Shown one piece after another: positions 22,195 to 32,735 of a stretch of 64,000 nt of DNA. Under the pieces are notes generated by a model. The model was not told the DNA's origin. It saw nothing but the letters and a program-made list of their open reading frames with translations, and did not search any database. The stretch lies in assembly GCA_032622095.1 (NCBI GenBank), contig CP136069.1:3013462-3077461 (forward strand). Direction: 5' to 3'. The number at the start of each line of letters is the position of its first letter. The first letter of the stretch is position 1. This DNA comes from Siphonodentalium dalli. Taxonomy: Eukaryota; Mollusca; Scaphopoda; Gadilida; Siphonodentaliidae. The position numbers and the translations under genes were made by a program.

Positions 22195-22425
22195 ATAATC
22201 CAATCGACATTGGCATGTACATATTCTCTTATATATAAGAGAATGCACTGGCACAGGATCTTTAATGCTTCACCAGCGCAGGTCCTGTCCTGATATGGGT
22301 TCCCTTGAGAGACTCGCATATATAAGACAATGCGTTGGCACAGGATCTTTAATACTAGCGCAGATCCCGTCATGAAAGGAGACTACCTATGAGAGACTCG
22401 CATATATAAGAGAATGTCAGTGTTT
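22195..22425. mobile_element. A4 fragments in tandem
   Basis: Two half-hairpins (GACTCGCATATATAAGA) with A4 right-end sequence GGCACAGGATCTTTAATRCT and CCCGTCATGAAAG appear twice. Neither is full length. Confidence 0.6.
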
Positions 22426-22429
22426 TCGG

Positions 22430-23535
22430 AAAATTTCAGGAAGCTCCAGCCCCTCAGACGTGAGCAGACGACACTTAGCAATACAAGCTGCCACCTGTAT
22501 GGGGCTCCCTGCAGGAAGCTCCAGTCATGGAAGAGTTAAACTTCCCTCATGGAGCCCCTCACAGACGTGAGCAGACGACACTTAGCAATACAATTAAGCT
22601 GCCACCTCAGGGGTGGCGCCAGGATTTCCCCGACGGAGGGGCTATGGTCCCCGACAGGGGGGGCTAGACCGGTGACCGAAGGTCATCGGAGGCTGCCAAA
22701 GGCAGCCCCGGGGAGAGCGCGAGAGGGGTTGTGCCCTCTCGCACGGGGGGTTTGGGGGACCTCCCCCACGAAAATTTTGAAAATACATAGCCTGAGATCG
22801 ATTCTGGAGTGTTCTGGTGTCAACATACACACTGTTCTAGGGGATCATAATTGTCACTTTTACTTGAGTATTTGGAAAAAAAAATCAGCATATACAATAG
22901 TAAATTGTAATACATGTAACACGACACACACGAGGATGGTGACGGCATCTATGACACCCTAACCCTATAGTTCCATGCACGAATTTAATAAGTATACGAT
23001 ATGACTCACGGTAGTCTCACGAGTGACTCGTGTCGAGTCTGTCGGACTAAAAATAGAACTCTGGTAATGTGATTCATTAACTCTGCACGCCCATTTGTTA
23101 ATCACCAGTGCACGTGTTTCGAGTCGCGGATTTTCCAATGTTTATCGTCTTTGCATAATTTTATCTCCCCGACGAATTTGGCAGATATCCCCGACGGGGG
23201 GGCTGACCATCCCCGACGGGGGGGCTGTAGCCCCCCCTGACCCCCCCTTGGCGCCACCCCTGTGCCACCTGTATGAGGCTCCCTACAGGAAGCTCCAGTC
23301 ATGGAAGAGTTAAACTTCCCTCATGGAGCCCCTCACAGACGTGAGCAGACGACACTTAGCAATACAATTAAGCTGCCACCTGTATGAGGCTCCCTGCAGG
23401 AAGCTCCAGTCATGGAAGAGTTAAACTTCCCTCATGGAGCCCCTCACAGACGTGAGCAGATGACACTTAGCAATACAATTAAGCTGCCACCTGTATGAGG
23501 CTCCCTACAGGAGGCTCCAGTCATGGAAGAGATAA
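22430..23535 (+). repeat. L hairpin units in a 111-bp tandem array
   Basis: Copies of a 111-bp unit (GGAAGCTCCAGTCATGGAAG, GGAGCCCCTCACAGACGTGA, GCAGACGACACTTAGCAATA). Starts at 23,281, 23,392 and 23,503 are exactly 111 bp apart. Further copies lie left of the hAT-like insertion. Each unit folds through GGAGCCCC/GGGGCTCC-type arms around the GTGTCGTCTGCTC core. Confidence 0.85.
22608..23262. mobile_element. hAT-like non-autonomous element
   Basis: Ends CAGGGGTGGCGCCA and TGGCGCCACCCCTG form perfect 14-bp inverted repeats. A perfect 8-bp target duplication TGCCACCT flanks it (22,600-22,607 and 23,263-23,270). Both features are diagnostic of hAT. Removing it restores the L tandem unit. G-rich subterminal repeats (CCCCGACGGGGGGGCT) occur near both ends. 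Frames across it are not transposase. Confidence 0.93.
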
Positions 23536-23633
23536 CATTTATTGCTCACTCATTTTCATTATAATATCATAGAGCGTATGAGAGTATTTTGCACCAATCC
23601 ATGGCTCAAATTCATTCATTTGTTGCAGTTGCA

Positions 23634-23780
23634 TACAGTAATGCCCAAAGTACCTGACCACTTAACCACATCAGAATTATTGGTAATTTTTCAGGATTTA
23701 GTCGGAAATATGGCTTGTTGCCATTCATCCGAAAGCTATCGGCTGTTGTTAAGTGGTCAATTATTTTGGGAATTACTGTA
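23634..23780. mobile_element. B MITE, one arm shortened
   Basis: TA-flanked ends CAGTAATGCCCAAAGTACCT and GGAATTACTG. The left arm is complete to the centre, while the right arm is largely deleted. Confidence 0.85.
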
Positions 23781-23844
23781 TATTCTGTTGAGTATATAAG
23801 AAGATGGTCCCATACTAGAATCAGTAAAGCACAGTCTGTCATAG

Positions 23845-23921
23845 TGGGCTAGCATCACCAAATCCTCCCTCTGGGGACCTCAACCTGCAAATGACAGACA
23901 CACTATATCAAGGCTTTCCTA
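23845..23921. mobile_element. C-family right half
   Basis: One arm only: GGGCTAGCATCACCAAAT through TGACAGACACACTAT and CAAGGCTT, joined directly to a B half-element. Confidence 0.6.
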
Positions 23922-24022
23922 TGAATGGCAACAAGCCATATTTCTGACTAAATCCTGAAAAGTTACCCATAATTCAGCTGTGGTAAAGGAGTCGATTATT
24001 TAGGGCATTATCTTGGGCACTG
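23922..24022. mobile_element. B MITE right half
   Basis: CCTATGAATGGCAACAAGCC through TTTAGGGCATTA. The terminus carries a small insertion before ACTGTA and abuts the LINE fragment. Confidence 0.7.
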
Positions 24023-24314
24023 TATCTTGGGGTGGAGATATCATCAAATTTATCATGGGAACACAACGTTTCTAAAATAGCTACCAAGGCACTTGGCTTT
24101 TTAAGAAGAAATCTCGGACAATGTAGTCGAAACATCAGACATCACGTATACACAAGTCTCCTTCGACCACAGCTGGAATAGGCATGTTTTGTATGGGATC
24201 CACATCACAAATACCAGATAACAAAACTCGAAAAAATTCAGAAAAATGCAGCAAGATTCACAGGGAAAGAATATTCTCGGGAGCCAGGGACTGTCACTAA
24301 ACTGATAGACAGAC
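24023..24314 (+). pseudogene. LINE reverse transcriptase C-terminal fragment
   Basis: The plus-strand frame begins YLGVEISS and includes LGFLRRNL, TSLLRPQLE, VWDPH and KIQKNAARF. This is the characteristic end of the reverse transcriptase in CR1/jockey-type non-LTR retrotransposons (the conserved YLG...L.RP.LEY...VWDP...I...Q..A.RF pattern). The tyrosine codon after LE is now TAG (24,179-24,181). The frame continues beyond the A2 insertion at 24,719. The upstream reverse transcriptase domain is absent. Confidence 0.88.
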
Positions 24315-24720
24315 TTAATCCTTTACCCAACAGAAGGGCCCTGTGCCAATGCATTCTCTTATATATGCGAGTCGACCATAGGTCGCCTCGCATATATAAG
24401 AGAATGCATTGGCTTAACACATTAAAAATTATAAAATTGTTAAAGAATGTAAGAAAAAATGGTAAAAAGTGTTAAAAAAAGATTTTTTTTAGGCCAATGC
24501 ATTCTCTTATATACATGTATGCGAGGCGACCTATGGTCGACTCGCATATATAAGAGAATGCATTGGCACAGGGCATAACTATAACCATAACAATGTGGTC
24601 AATGAGCCGGTTCCAATGATATCCATATTTGTATGGTTTTATTGAGACAGACCGAAGATATTTTAGGCTGTTGAAGCTTTATTTGGCCAGTTTTGGCCGG
24701 TTTGTTGGGTAAAGGGTTAA
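24315..24720. mobile_element. A2 MITE inserted in the LINE
   Basis: It duplicates TTAA within the LINE frame: GACAGAC, TTAA, element, TTAA, TCTGAAATC. The left end has one substitution (TTAATCCTTTACCC). Two HP67 hairpins lie at about 24,345-24,411 and 24,495-24,567, the second with a TACATGTA insertion. The paired flanks make this the clearest proof of TTAA targeting for A2 in the window. Confidence 0.93.
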
Positions 24721-24819
24721 TCTGAAATCACTGCATGAGACATGAGAAATAAAGAGGCTCCTCACGTTCCACAAAATCGTACATGAGCAAATCGCAGTTA
24801 AACTTCCAGCATCTATGTG
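24721..24819 (+). pseudogene. LINE fragment, continuation after A2
   Basis: The plus frame reads LKSLHET, stop, EIKRLLTFHKIVHEQIAV. It matches the post-reverse-transcriptase LINE region that usually follows the ARF motif (L..R....R...FYKI). It leads without a break into the 24-bp minisatellite. Confidence 0.8.
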
Positions 24820-25850
24820 CAATACCAGACCCGGGAAACCAGACAATACCAGACCCGGGAAACCAGACAATACCAGACCCGGGAAACCAGACAATACCAG
24901 ACCCGGGAAACCAGACAATACCAGACCCGGGGAACCAGACAATACCAGACCCGGGAAACCAGACAATACCAGACCCAGGGAACCAGACAATACCAGACCC
25001 GGGAAACCAGACAATACCAGACCCGGGAAACCAGACAATACCAGACCCGGGGAACCAGACAATACCAGACCCGGGAAACCAGACAATACCAGACCCGGGA
25101 AACCAGACAATACCAGACCCCGGGGAACCAGACAATACCAGACCCGGGGAACCAGACAATACCAGACCCGGGAAACCAGACAATACCAGACCCGGGAAAC
25201 CAGACAATACCAGACCCAGGGAACCAGACAATACCAGACCCGGGAAACCAGACAATACCAGACCCGGGAAACCAGACCTGGGGAACCAGACAATACCAGA
25301 CCCGGGAAACCAGACAATACCAGACCCGGGGAACCAGACAATACCAGACCCGGGAAACCAGACAATACCAGACCCAGGGAACCAGACAATACCAGACCCG
25401 GGAAACCAGACAATACCAGACCCGGGAAACCAGACAATACCAGACCCGGGGAACCAGACAATACCAGACCCGGGAAACCAGACAATACCAGACCCGGGAA
25501 ACCAGACAATACCAGACCCGGGGAACCAGACAATACCAGACCCGGGGAACCAGACAATACCAGACCCGGGAAACCAGACAATACCAGACCCGGGAAACCA
25601 GACAATACCAGACCCAGGGAACCAGACAATACCAGACCCGGGGAACCAGACAATACCAGACCCAGGGAACCAGACAATACCAGACCCAGGGAACCAGACA
25701 ATACCAGACCCAGGGAACCAGACAATACCAGACCCAGGGAACCAGACAATACCAGACCCGGGAAACCAGACAATACCAGACCCGGGAAACCAGACAATAC
25801 CAGACCCAGGGAACCAGACAATACCAGACCCCGGGAACCAGACAATATCC
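24820..25850 (+). repeat. 24-bp minisatellite (about 43 copies)
   Basis: The unit is CCGGGAAACCAGACAATACC plus AGAC, mostly with CCCGGGAAA, CCCGGGGAA or CCCAGGGAA variants. Two irregular units exist (CCCCGGGG at about 25,118 and a shortened unit at about 25,275), which shift the phase. Because 24 is divisible by three and the unit has no stops, long frames of 354-440 residues open on both strands; these are not genes. In one plus frame the unit reads TRQYQTRE, close to TRQYPAKY in the LINE sequence that follows. Confidence 0.97.
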
Positions 25851-25938
25851 AGCAAAATATATCCCATTTCAGCCTGCATGACTCTGATACATATAAAAAC
25901 AGTTATCTCCACCCTACAATCAATGACTGGGACAAACC
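25851..25938 (+). pseudogene. LINE fragment, C-terminal tail
   Basis: After the minisatellite the LINE frame resumes as AKYIPFQPA. One frame shift follows, then SDTYKNSYLHPTINDWDK, the familiar TDTYKYSFFPRTIRDWN-like tail of CR1/jockey reverse transcriptase proteins. A C-family element cuts it right after. Confidence 0.85.
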
Positions 25939-25939
25939 T

Positions 25940-26172
25940 TGAAATAGTGTGTCTATCATTTGCAGAAAGAGGTCCCCAGAGGGTGAATTTAGTGATGCTA
26001 CCCCCGCTTAGCGGGCTAGCATCACCAAATTCACCCTCTGGGAACCTCATTCTGCTGACGTGTAAGCAGAATGAGGTCCCCAGAGGGTGAATTTGGTGAT
26101 GCTAGCCTGCTGTGCGGGGTAGCATCACTAAATTCACCCTCTGGGGACCTCATTCTGCAAATGACAGGCACA
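25940..26172. mobile_element. Two back-to-back C hairpins
   Basis: The first hairpin is at about 25,964-26,055 and the second at 26,068-26,160, separated by GACGTGTAAG, with outer ends AAATAGTGTGTCTATCATTT and AATGACAGGCACACTAAT. Confidence 0.75.
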
Positions 26173-26234
26173 CTAATATCATGCATGCACATACCAATGA
26201 TTTAATTATTAGTCAGTGACATATGTCTCTCTAC

Positions 26235-26580
26235 ACAGACTCCACCCATCACACATACCACAGTTAAAATGATTAACAAAATTCATCCTGCAGGGAGCCC
26301 CACACATATATAGAAGCATAATTTTATAGAAGAGTGTCGTCTGCTCATGTTTGTCTGGGGCTCTGTATGGGTGAAATTATAAAATTGTTAAAGAATACAA
26401 GAAAAAATTATTAAAATTGTAAAAAATTGTTAGACCAATGCATTCTCTTATATATGCGAGGCGACCTATGGTCGACTCGCATATATAAGAGAATGCATTG
26501 GCACAGGGTAAAAAAATTTAGTTCAGAATCTGAAGTTACACAGACTCCACCCATCACACATACCACAGTTAAAATGATTA
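26235..26580. mobile_element. A3 fragment between 44-bp direct repeats
   Basis: A partial A3 (26,281-26,517; one HP67 at 26,435-26,502) lies between two copies of a sequence starting CACAGACTCCACCCATCACA (26,235-26,279 and 26,538-26,580). The repeats are too long for a transposon target duplication, so they are more likely a tandem duplication around it. Confidence 0.75.
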
Positions 26581-26756
26581 ATATTTAGTGACATGTGTCT
26601 GTCTACACAGACATATGTGATCCAGTGACAGACTTAATTTTGCAATATAAATGGGCAGGAAATGTTTACCATGACATAACCCAATGTTTACAGTCACACA
26701 ACCTGGTGTCATATAGAGAAATCTATCAAGACAAGACCATTTTAGTAATCACAACC

Positions 26757-26991
26757 TGCAGTAACGCCCTAAGTAATCGATTCCTTAACCACAGCAGAAT
26801 TATGGGTAACTTTTCAGGATTTAGTCGAAAATATGGCTTGTTGCCTGCCATTCATCGGAAAGCTCTCCCCGAGAGTTCATCCCCGAGAGCTTTCCGATGA
26901 ATGGCAACAAGCCATATTTCCGACTAAATCCTGAAAAGTTACCCATAATTCTGCTGTGGTTAAGGAGTCGATTACTTAGGGCATTACTGTA
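26757..26991. mobile_element. B MITE with expanded centre
   Basis: Both arms are complete. GAGAGTTCATCCCC is duplicated at the centre, and the left end is mutated to TGCAGTAACGCCC. Confidence 0.85.
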
Positions 26992-27149
26992 TCAAGATTC
27001 ACAATTTCATTGGAGAGTGACTGGTTTATAGCATAGCAGATCACATCAGAGTTCAGAGGTCAATGACGTGTTGACAATTTCCCCACGCATTGTCAAACTC
27101 AACTATTGTTGTAAACTGAATACAGGTGACATATCCATAATTAATTTTG

Positions 27150-27491
27150 TTTTACCCTGTGCCATATGGTCGCCTCGCATATATAAGAGAATGCATTGGC
27201 CTAACAATTTTTTATCATGTTTTTTAAATAAATGTTTATTACAATTTTTTGGACATAAAATAAAAAACATCCTGCAGGGAGCCCCACACATATATAGAAG
27301 CATATAGAAGAGTGTCGTCTGCTCATGTTTGTCTGGGGCTCTGTATGGGTGAAATTATAAAATTGTTAAAGAATACAAGAACAAATTATTAAAATTGTAA
27401 AAAATTGTTAGGCCAATGCATTCTCTTATATATGCGAGGCGACCTATACTCGCATATATAAGAGAATGCATTGGCACAGGGTAAAAAAAAT
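27150..27491. mobile_element. A3 element
   Basis: The left HP67 is halved (27,163-27,202). The L-type core is present, and the right HP67 at 27,414-27,475 has a shortened loop. Ends are TTTACCCTGTGCC and GGGTAAAAAAAAT. M-repeat sequence follows. Confidence 0.75.
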
Positions 27492-27666
27492 CCCGACTTA
27501 CGACTGGATTTGATATTGGCACAGGGTATTGTTGAATACAGACGATATATCCATAATTAATTTTACTCATCGCAATATAGGAGACATCATCTTTGAGTTT
27601 TTTATCAGTCGACGATATTCATGACTGATAATTCTTTTGCATCTAGTTTATTTATAACTATCTCTA

Positions 27667-27857
27667 AATACTACGATTCTCACAAACATTTACTGTGCCA
27701 GGAATGACTCCATAATACTATGATTCTCACGAACATTTACTACCCCAGGAATGACTCCATATTACTACGATTCTCACAAACATTTACTACCCCAGGAATG
27801 ACTCCATATTACTACGATTCTCACAAACATTTACTACCCCAGGAATGACTCCATATT
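27667..27857 (+). repeat. 47-bp tandem repeat
   Basis: Four copies of a 47-bp unit (CTACGATTCTCACAAACATT, CCCCAGGAATGACTCCATAT). Starts at 27,671, 27,718, 27,765 and 27,812 are exactly 47 bp apart. Confidence 0.93.
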
Positions 27858-27934
27858 TGGAAACGGTTTATTACATCATGTTGGGAATGCTGCATCGTCA
27901 TAGAAATGTAATATTATGGACTCTTCTAGAGACG

Positions 27935-28020
27935 TACCGGTACATCCGATATAGAGACTGGGTACTCAGCAATGTCAAAATCGTGTGATTCCCCACCAAC
28001 TATCATAAGATATCAATTTA
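27935..28020 (-). repeat. Dispersed repeat M, inverted copy
   Basis: Reverse complement of about 3,795-3,895 (ATAGAGACTGGGTACTCAGC, AATCGTGTGATTCCCCACC). Confidence 0.65.
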
Positions 28021-28021
28021 G

Positions 28022-28318
28022 CCTTGAAATAGTGTGTCTGTCATTTGCAGAATGGGGGTCTCCAGAGGGTGAACTTAGTGACCCTACCCCACACAGCAGG
28101 CTAGCATCACTAAATTCACCCTCTGTGGACCTCATTCTGCTGAGGCCTCAGTTTCTATATCCCTTAATTTACAGAAGATAAAATGCATAATCGAGGTAAC
28201 TAATGGGTGAACATCACCAACTTCAACTGGGAAAATTCAATCTGAGTCTAAGTTTCCCAAACAGTTGAGGCCTGAACAGAATAAGGTTCCCTGAGGGTGA
28301 ATTTGGTGACTCTAGCTC
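28022..28318. mobile_element. C-family element, truncated
   Basis: A full first hairpin (28,047-28,140), the typical middle, and part of the second arm (AGGTTCCCTGAGGGTGAATT) before a B half-element takes over. Confidence 0.65.
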
Positions 28319-28319
28319 A

Positions 28320-28832
28320 ATGAGAGCTTTCCGATGAATGGCAACAAGCCATATTTCCGACTAAATCCTGAAAAGTTACCCATAATTCTGCTGTGGTTAA
28401 CCCTTTACCCAACAAACCGGCCAAAACCGGCCAAATAAAGCTTCAACAGCCTAAAATATCTTCGGTCTGTCTCAATAGAACCATACAAATATGGATATCA
28501 TTGGAACTGGCTCCTTGACCACATTGTGATAGTTACAGTTATGCCCTGTGCCAATGCATTCTCTTATATATGCGAGTCGACCATAGGTCACCTCGCATAT
28601 ATAAGAGAATGCATTGGCCTAAAAAAAATCTTTTTTTAACACTTTTTACCATTTTTTCTTACATTCTTTAACAATTTTATAATTTTTAATGTGTTAAGCC
28701 AATGCATTCTCTTATATATGCGAGGCGACCTATGGTCGACTCGCATATATAAGAGAATGCATTGGCACAGGGCCCTTCTGTTGGGTAAAGGGTTAAGGGG
28801 TCGATTATTCAAGGCATTACTGTACTGTATTC
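28320..28832. mobile_element. B half-element hosting an A2 at its internal TTAA
   Basis: B arm sequence from GAGAGCTTTCCGATGAATGG to CTGCTGTGG is interrupted at TTAA, then resumes as TTAAGGGGTCGATTATT and ends GGCATTACTG. The other B arm is missing. Confidence 0.85.
28397..28796. mobile_element. A2 MITE nested in B
   Basis: TTAA-flanked full A2 with two HP67 hairpins (about 28,551-28,618 and 28,699-28,766). Confidence 0.93.
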
Positions 28833-29034
28833 AAACTTGTGGAGAAACGTTTGAGCAGTGAATGAGTTAATGTCAGTTATTGATGATGTGCCAGCTGCAG
28901 ATTGAAACGTTATCTGACAATTTGGCCGAACATCAAAAGTAATCGTCAATAAATTTTTTATTAAATTATAAAACTACGCAATTAATTACTTCTGTGTGTT
29001 TTGTTGGAAGATTCTCGTTCTGGCAGCACAAACA

Positions 29035-29465
29035 AGTCTGAGTTTAGTGTGCCTGTCATTTGCAGAATGAGGTCCCCAGAGGGTCAATTTAGTAATGCTA
29101 TCCTGCATAGCGGGCTAGCATCACTAAATTCACCCTCTGGAGACCTCATTCTGCTTAGGCCCTCAACTGATATTGCAGACCTATGATCAGATAGAAGTTT
29201 CTCAGTTGAAGTTGGTGATGTTCACCCATTGGGCGCCTCGATTATGGATTTTATCTTCTGCAAATTATGGGATATAGAAACTTCCCAGATGGGAAAACGT
29301 AACTAAGAACAATGTTAAGTTGATACCATAGATACTTCCCAGAAGATGAGGCGTAAGCAGAATGAGGTCCCCAGAGGGTGAATTTAGTGATGCGGGATAG
29401 CGTCACTAAATTCACCCTCTGGGGACCTCATTCTGCAAATGACAGACACGCTATTTGCAGGCTTG
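29035..29465. mobile_element. C-family element, full length
   Basis: Outer ends TTTAGTGTGCCTGTCATTTG and ATGACAGACACGCTATTTGC. Hairpins at about 29,063-29,155 and 29,358-29,435, with the typical internal segment (GATGTTCACCCATTGGGCGC). Confidence 0.8.
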
Positions 29466-29479
29466 GTTGTACGCAAGGA

Positions 29480-29858
29480 TATATATTTACTAAATTCACC
29501 CTCTGGGGACCTCATTCTGCTTAGGCCTCATCTTCTCTGGAAAGTTTCTTTATTGTCAAACTTCTATAGAAACTTCTTCACATAGATTCTATTTCTTTTT
29601 TAGTTTAGTTTCTCTATATCCCCAAATTGGCAGAAGACACATTGCATAATCAAGGTTCCCAATGGGTGTACATCACAATATTCACCATTTGGAAACTTCA
29701 ATCTAAGTCTATGTCTCCCATAGCAGATGAGGCCATGCAGAATGAGGTCCCCGGAAGGTGAATTTGGTGATTCTAGCCCACTATGCAGGATAGCATCACT
29801 AAATTCACCCCCTGGGGACCTCATTCTGCATATGACAGGCACACTAAACTCAGGCTTG
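29480..29858. mobile_element. C-family element, subtype of 17.7 kb
   Basis: The left arm is reduced to ACTAAATTCACCCTCTGGGG. The middle has TTCCCAATGGGTGTACATCA and TTCACCATTTGGAAACTTC. A complete right hairpin lies at about 29,735-29,828. Confidence 0.75.
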
Positions 29859-29871
29859 GCACAAACTTTAG

Positions 29872-30034
29872 AAATCTGACACGAGACGCCATTCTGGTTC
29901 AGATGTACCACGAGATCGTCAGATCCCAGGTGTTCTATTATTTAAGAAATCCTTTTTTCGGCTGCCAACTATCATCCAAAATACTCCACGATTATACGAC
30001 TAGAATTCCCCAGCTGCCTGAAAACTTTGAGTAA
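29872..30034 (+). CDS. Possible terminal exon, unidentified
   Basis: Directly after a C element, an acceptor-like ACTTTAG precedes an open plus frame. It starts NLTRDAILVQMYHEIVRSQV and ends RIPQLPENFE before TAA. Its composition (GC higher than flanks, balanced hydrophobic and charged residues, no repeat) looks more protein-like than other frames here. No family was recognised. It could equally be a chance frame or a pseudogene fragment. Confidence 0.35.
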
Positions 30035-30129
30035 TGAGGGTCACAGAGGGTGTAATCCTATTAAAGTATTATTCCCAAATAAAAAAAATAGACACTAATG
30101 TTAAGATAATAAACTATACCAACCTTTGA

Positions 30130-30365
30130 ATACCCTGTGCCAATGCATTCTCTTATATATGCGAGTCGACCATAAGAGAATGTTATCCTTTTTTATAAAT
30201 ATTTCTTACATTCTTCAACAATTTTTATCATTTTTTCTTGCAATTTTTATAAAAAAAAATTATCATTTTTTCTTTCATTCTTTAACAATTTATATTATTT
30301 TTTATCATGATTTCTTACATTCTTTTAACAATTGCCAATGCATTCTCTTATATATGCGGGAAAAA
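30130..30365. mobile_element. Degenerate HP67-bearing element
   Basis: Two eroded half-hairpins (CATTCTCTTATATATGCGAG at about 30,146 and a GCGGG variant at about 30,337) around T-rich ATTCTTTAACAATTTTTA repeats. Confidence 0.6.
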
Positions 30366-30600
30366 ACTCATTCAAGAACCAAGTACCAGTACTTATTATA
30401 TTAGTAATATTCAACCATGCTGCGATGGTTCTTACAAAATGACACAAATACCCATCTTGATTATGGTGAGTTAAGACACAAAATGCTGCTAACTGCCTTG
30501 TTCCAATGTTGAGTGACCGTCCGTCGCTGAAGGCACGAACCATTAACAACTTTACGTGTAAGTTATTAGTCGAAGGAAGAAATAAAAATAAATACAAAGG

Positions 30601-31625
30601 CCCATATTGGAATCTGTTGAGATGGGGACCCTCTGTTCGGATTGAGTACCTTTAAATTCACCCTCTGATGACCTCATTCTGTAAATGACAGACATACTAT
30701 TTCCAGGCTTGTTGACAGGCTGTGTCGAGATACAGTAATGCCCGAAGTATATGACCTTTTAGCCACAGCAGTAAATGCACCCTTAGCACCACATGGGGTT
30801 AAAGTTCTCAGTATATTTCAAAGACAGTTGGTGGACAAATAATACTTTGAACAGTTATTTATGTTTTAAAGTAATACCCATCTTGATTATGGAATCGTAC
30901 AGCAACCAACATGCCATTATTAAAGATGCATAATCTGAATTAACGCTCCCAAATTACAATTTTTTTTGGCTTCGGGGGGTAAAAAATATTTGATTCGAGT
31001 CAAGGAAACCACCCAATAAAACTCAGAGATAATCAGATATTGATTTTTGAAATTTGTTATTTCTCGAGATATGTACTTATTTGTGGCCTGGAAAAAACTT
31101 GCCACGGATACAGTCTCGAACAAAATTGGGGATGAAGATGGATAACTCTAAAATCAAGTGGTAATATGGCCAAATATATTTTGATAATCAAGTGATAATA
31201 GGGCCATATTTCGTAGAATGACATGTTGATAACTTTTGGGAAATTTTATACCATAGTTGACACTGGTTAGCATTTTGTTGTAATTAATTGATTCTGATAA
31301 CTAAAGCGTATTTTGAAGAAATGTTATTGTTATTGATATTGAGAATATCTGATGGGATTGAGTACCTTTAACCTTTTTGATAATACATAACAGTGAGAGC
31401 TTTCTGATGAATGGCAACAAGCCATATTTCCGACTAAATCCTGAAAAATTTCCCATAATTCTGCTGTGGCTAAAAGGTCATATACTTCGGGCATTACTGT
31501 ATCTCGACACAGCCTGTCAACAAGCATGGAAATAGTATGTCTGTCATTTACAGAATGAGGTCATCAGAGGGTGAATTTAAAGGTACTCAATCCGAACAGA
31601 GGGTCCCCATCTCAACAGATTCCAA
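30601..31625. repeat. 1-kb inverted-repeat composite (C and B arms)
   Basis: Arms of about 170 bp (30,601-30,772 and 31,455-31,625) are reverse complements. They share GTTGAGATGGGGACCCTCTG, TTCGGATTGAGTACCTTTAA, a C arm and a B terminus (CAGTAATGCCCGAAGTATAT). The 680-bp loop holds N-repeat sequence and a B right half (31,383-31,455), so a B element seems to have acquired foreign DNA between its arms. Confidence 0.75.
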
Positions 31626-31659
31626 CAACAACAATCCGATCAGAGGGTCCTATATTACT

Positions 31660-32060
31660 ATTTCTTTGGCTTTGGGGGTAAAAAATATTTGATTCGAGTC
31701 GAGGAACCCATCAAACAAAGCTCAGAGTTATTAGATATTGATTTTTGAAATTTGTTAGTTTCTCGAGATGAGTACTAATAATTGCCGTCAGTTTCGTAAC
31801 CTGCGAGAGATGTGTACACCAAAAAACTATTCAAACAGACAAGGATGGATAACTCTAAAATCAAGTGGTAATAATAACGCAATTTTGACTGAGTTCTGGG
31901 CCAGAAAGTATTCTCGATAATGAAAAATAATAGATTTCTAAAATCGATATCTAACAAATCTGAGCTTTGATGGGTGACTTCCTCGACTCGAATCAAATAT
32001 TTTTGACCCCTGAAGCCATTGAAATAGTAATTGAGAGGAGTTTTATCGGATTGAGTACCT
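31660..32060. repeat. N repeat, inverted pair
   Basis: A segment with AAAAATATTTGATTCGAGTC and GATATTGATTTTTGAAATTT occurs forward at 31,675-31,770 and inverted at about 31,935-32,015, and forward again at 30,985-31,075. A part recurs at about 35,218-35,255. Confidence 0.7.
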
Positions 32061-32735
32061 TTAATTATGCTATCTTAGATGTATTTCATTCATACTTAAA
32101 TCAACAAATGATAAACGAAACTAACATCGGCTTCTATAAGGCATGCGATGACGTTTCACGTAACTATGCGCGTAAAGAAATAGTCCCAGATAAATACAGA
32201 CTCTTTGGCGTATTTTTAATGACTTATATTTAATGACTTAACTTTTCAAACTCTTCATTCATTAGAGTTTGTTGGGAAAATATTGGAAGCCATAGTATTT
32301 TGAGATGGAGAGTACGGAATGTAAACAGATGACAGACCTCAATTCAAAGGTCACCTGGCACTATTTCCTGTTATGTAATGAACAGTGCATATCACTATTT
32401 ATAGAATGGGTTTATTGAATGGAATAAGGGTAGGATCATGTAATAAATATTAACAACAACAGTTTCTTAGGTGGTTTTCTTGAAGCCCAACCCACATATA
32501 ATTTAAACCGCCTGCGTATTTATAAATATAACACCCACACGGAACCTCATATTATGTCACTGCAAATTTCAAAGCATACAGTCTCTATCAAAGTACAAAG
32601 CCTTTGAACATCTTTGAAGAAATTTTAAGCTCTGTTTATTTCATAAACAAGATAACAATAAAGAGGCAGATAGCACCCAGTTCAATGTCAGTCACATTTA
32701 GTTTTGTATATCATACACACATATTCTACACTGGG
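32061..32735. other. Unassigned stretch
   Basis: An 88-residue plus frame (31,967-32,233) continues from N-repeat sequence into ANYARKEIVPDK-type residues with no recognised motif. The rest shows nothing. Confidence 0.35.

Noticed and set aside
22549-22962. 137-residue frame near 22.6-23.0 kb
   Set aside because: It lies across the hAT-like non-autonomous element and its G-rich repeats.
24679-26090. Long open frames (354-440 residues) on both strands
   Set aside because: They are all translations of a 24-bp stop-free minisatellite. Every frame opens at once and the ends lie in flanking repeats.
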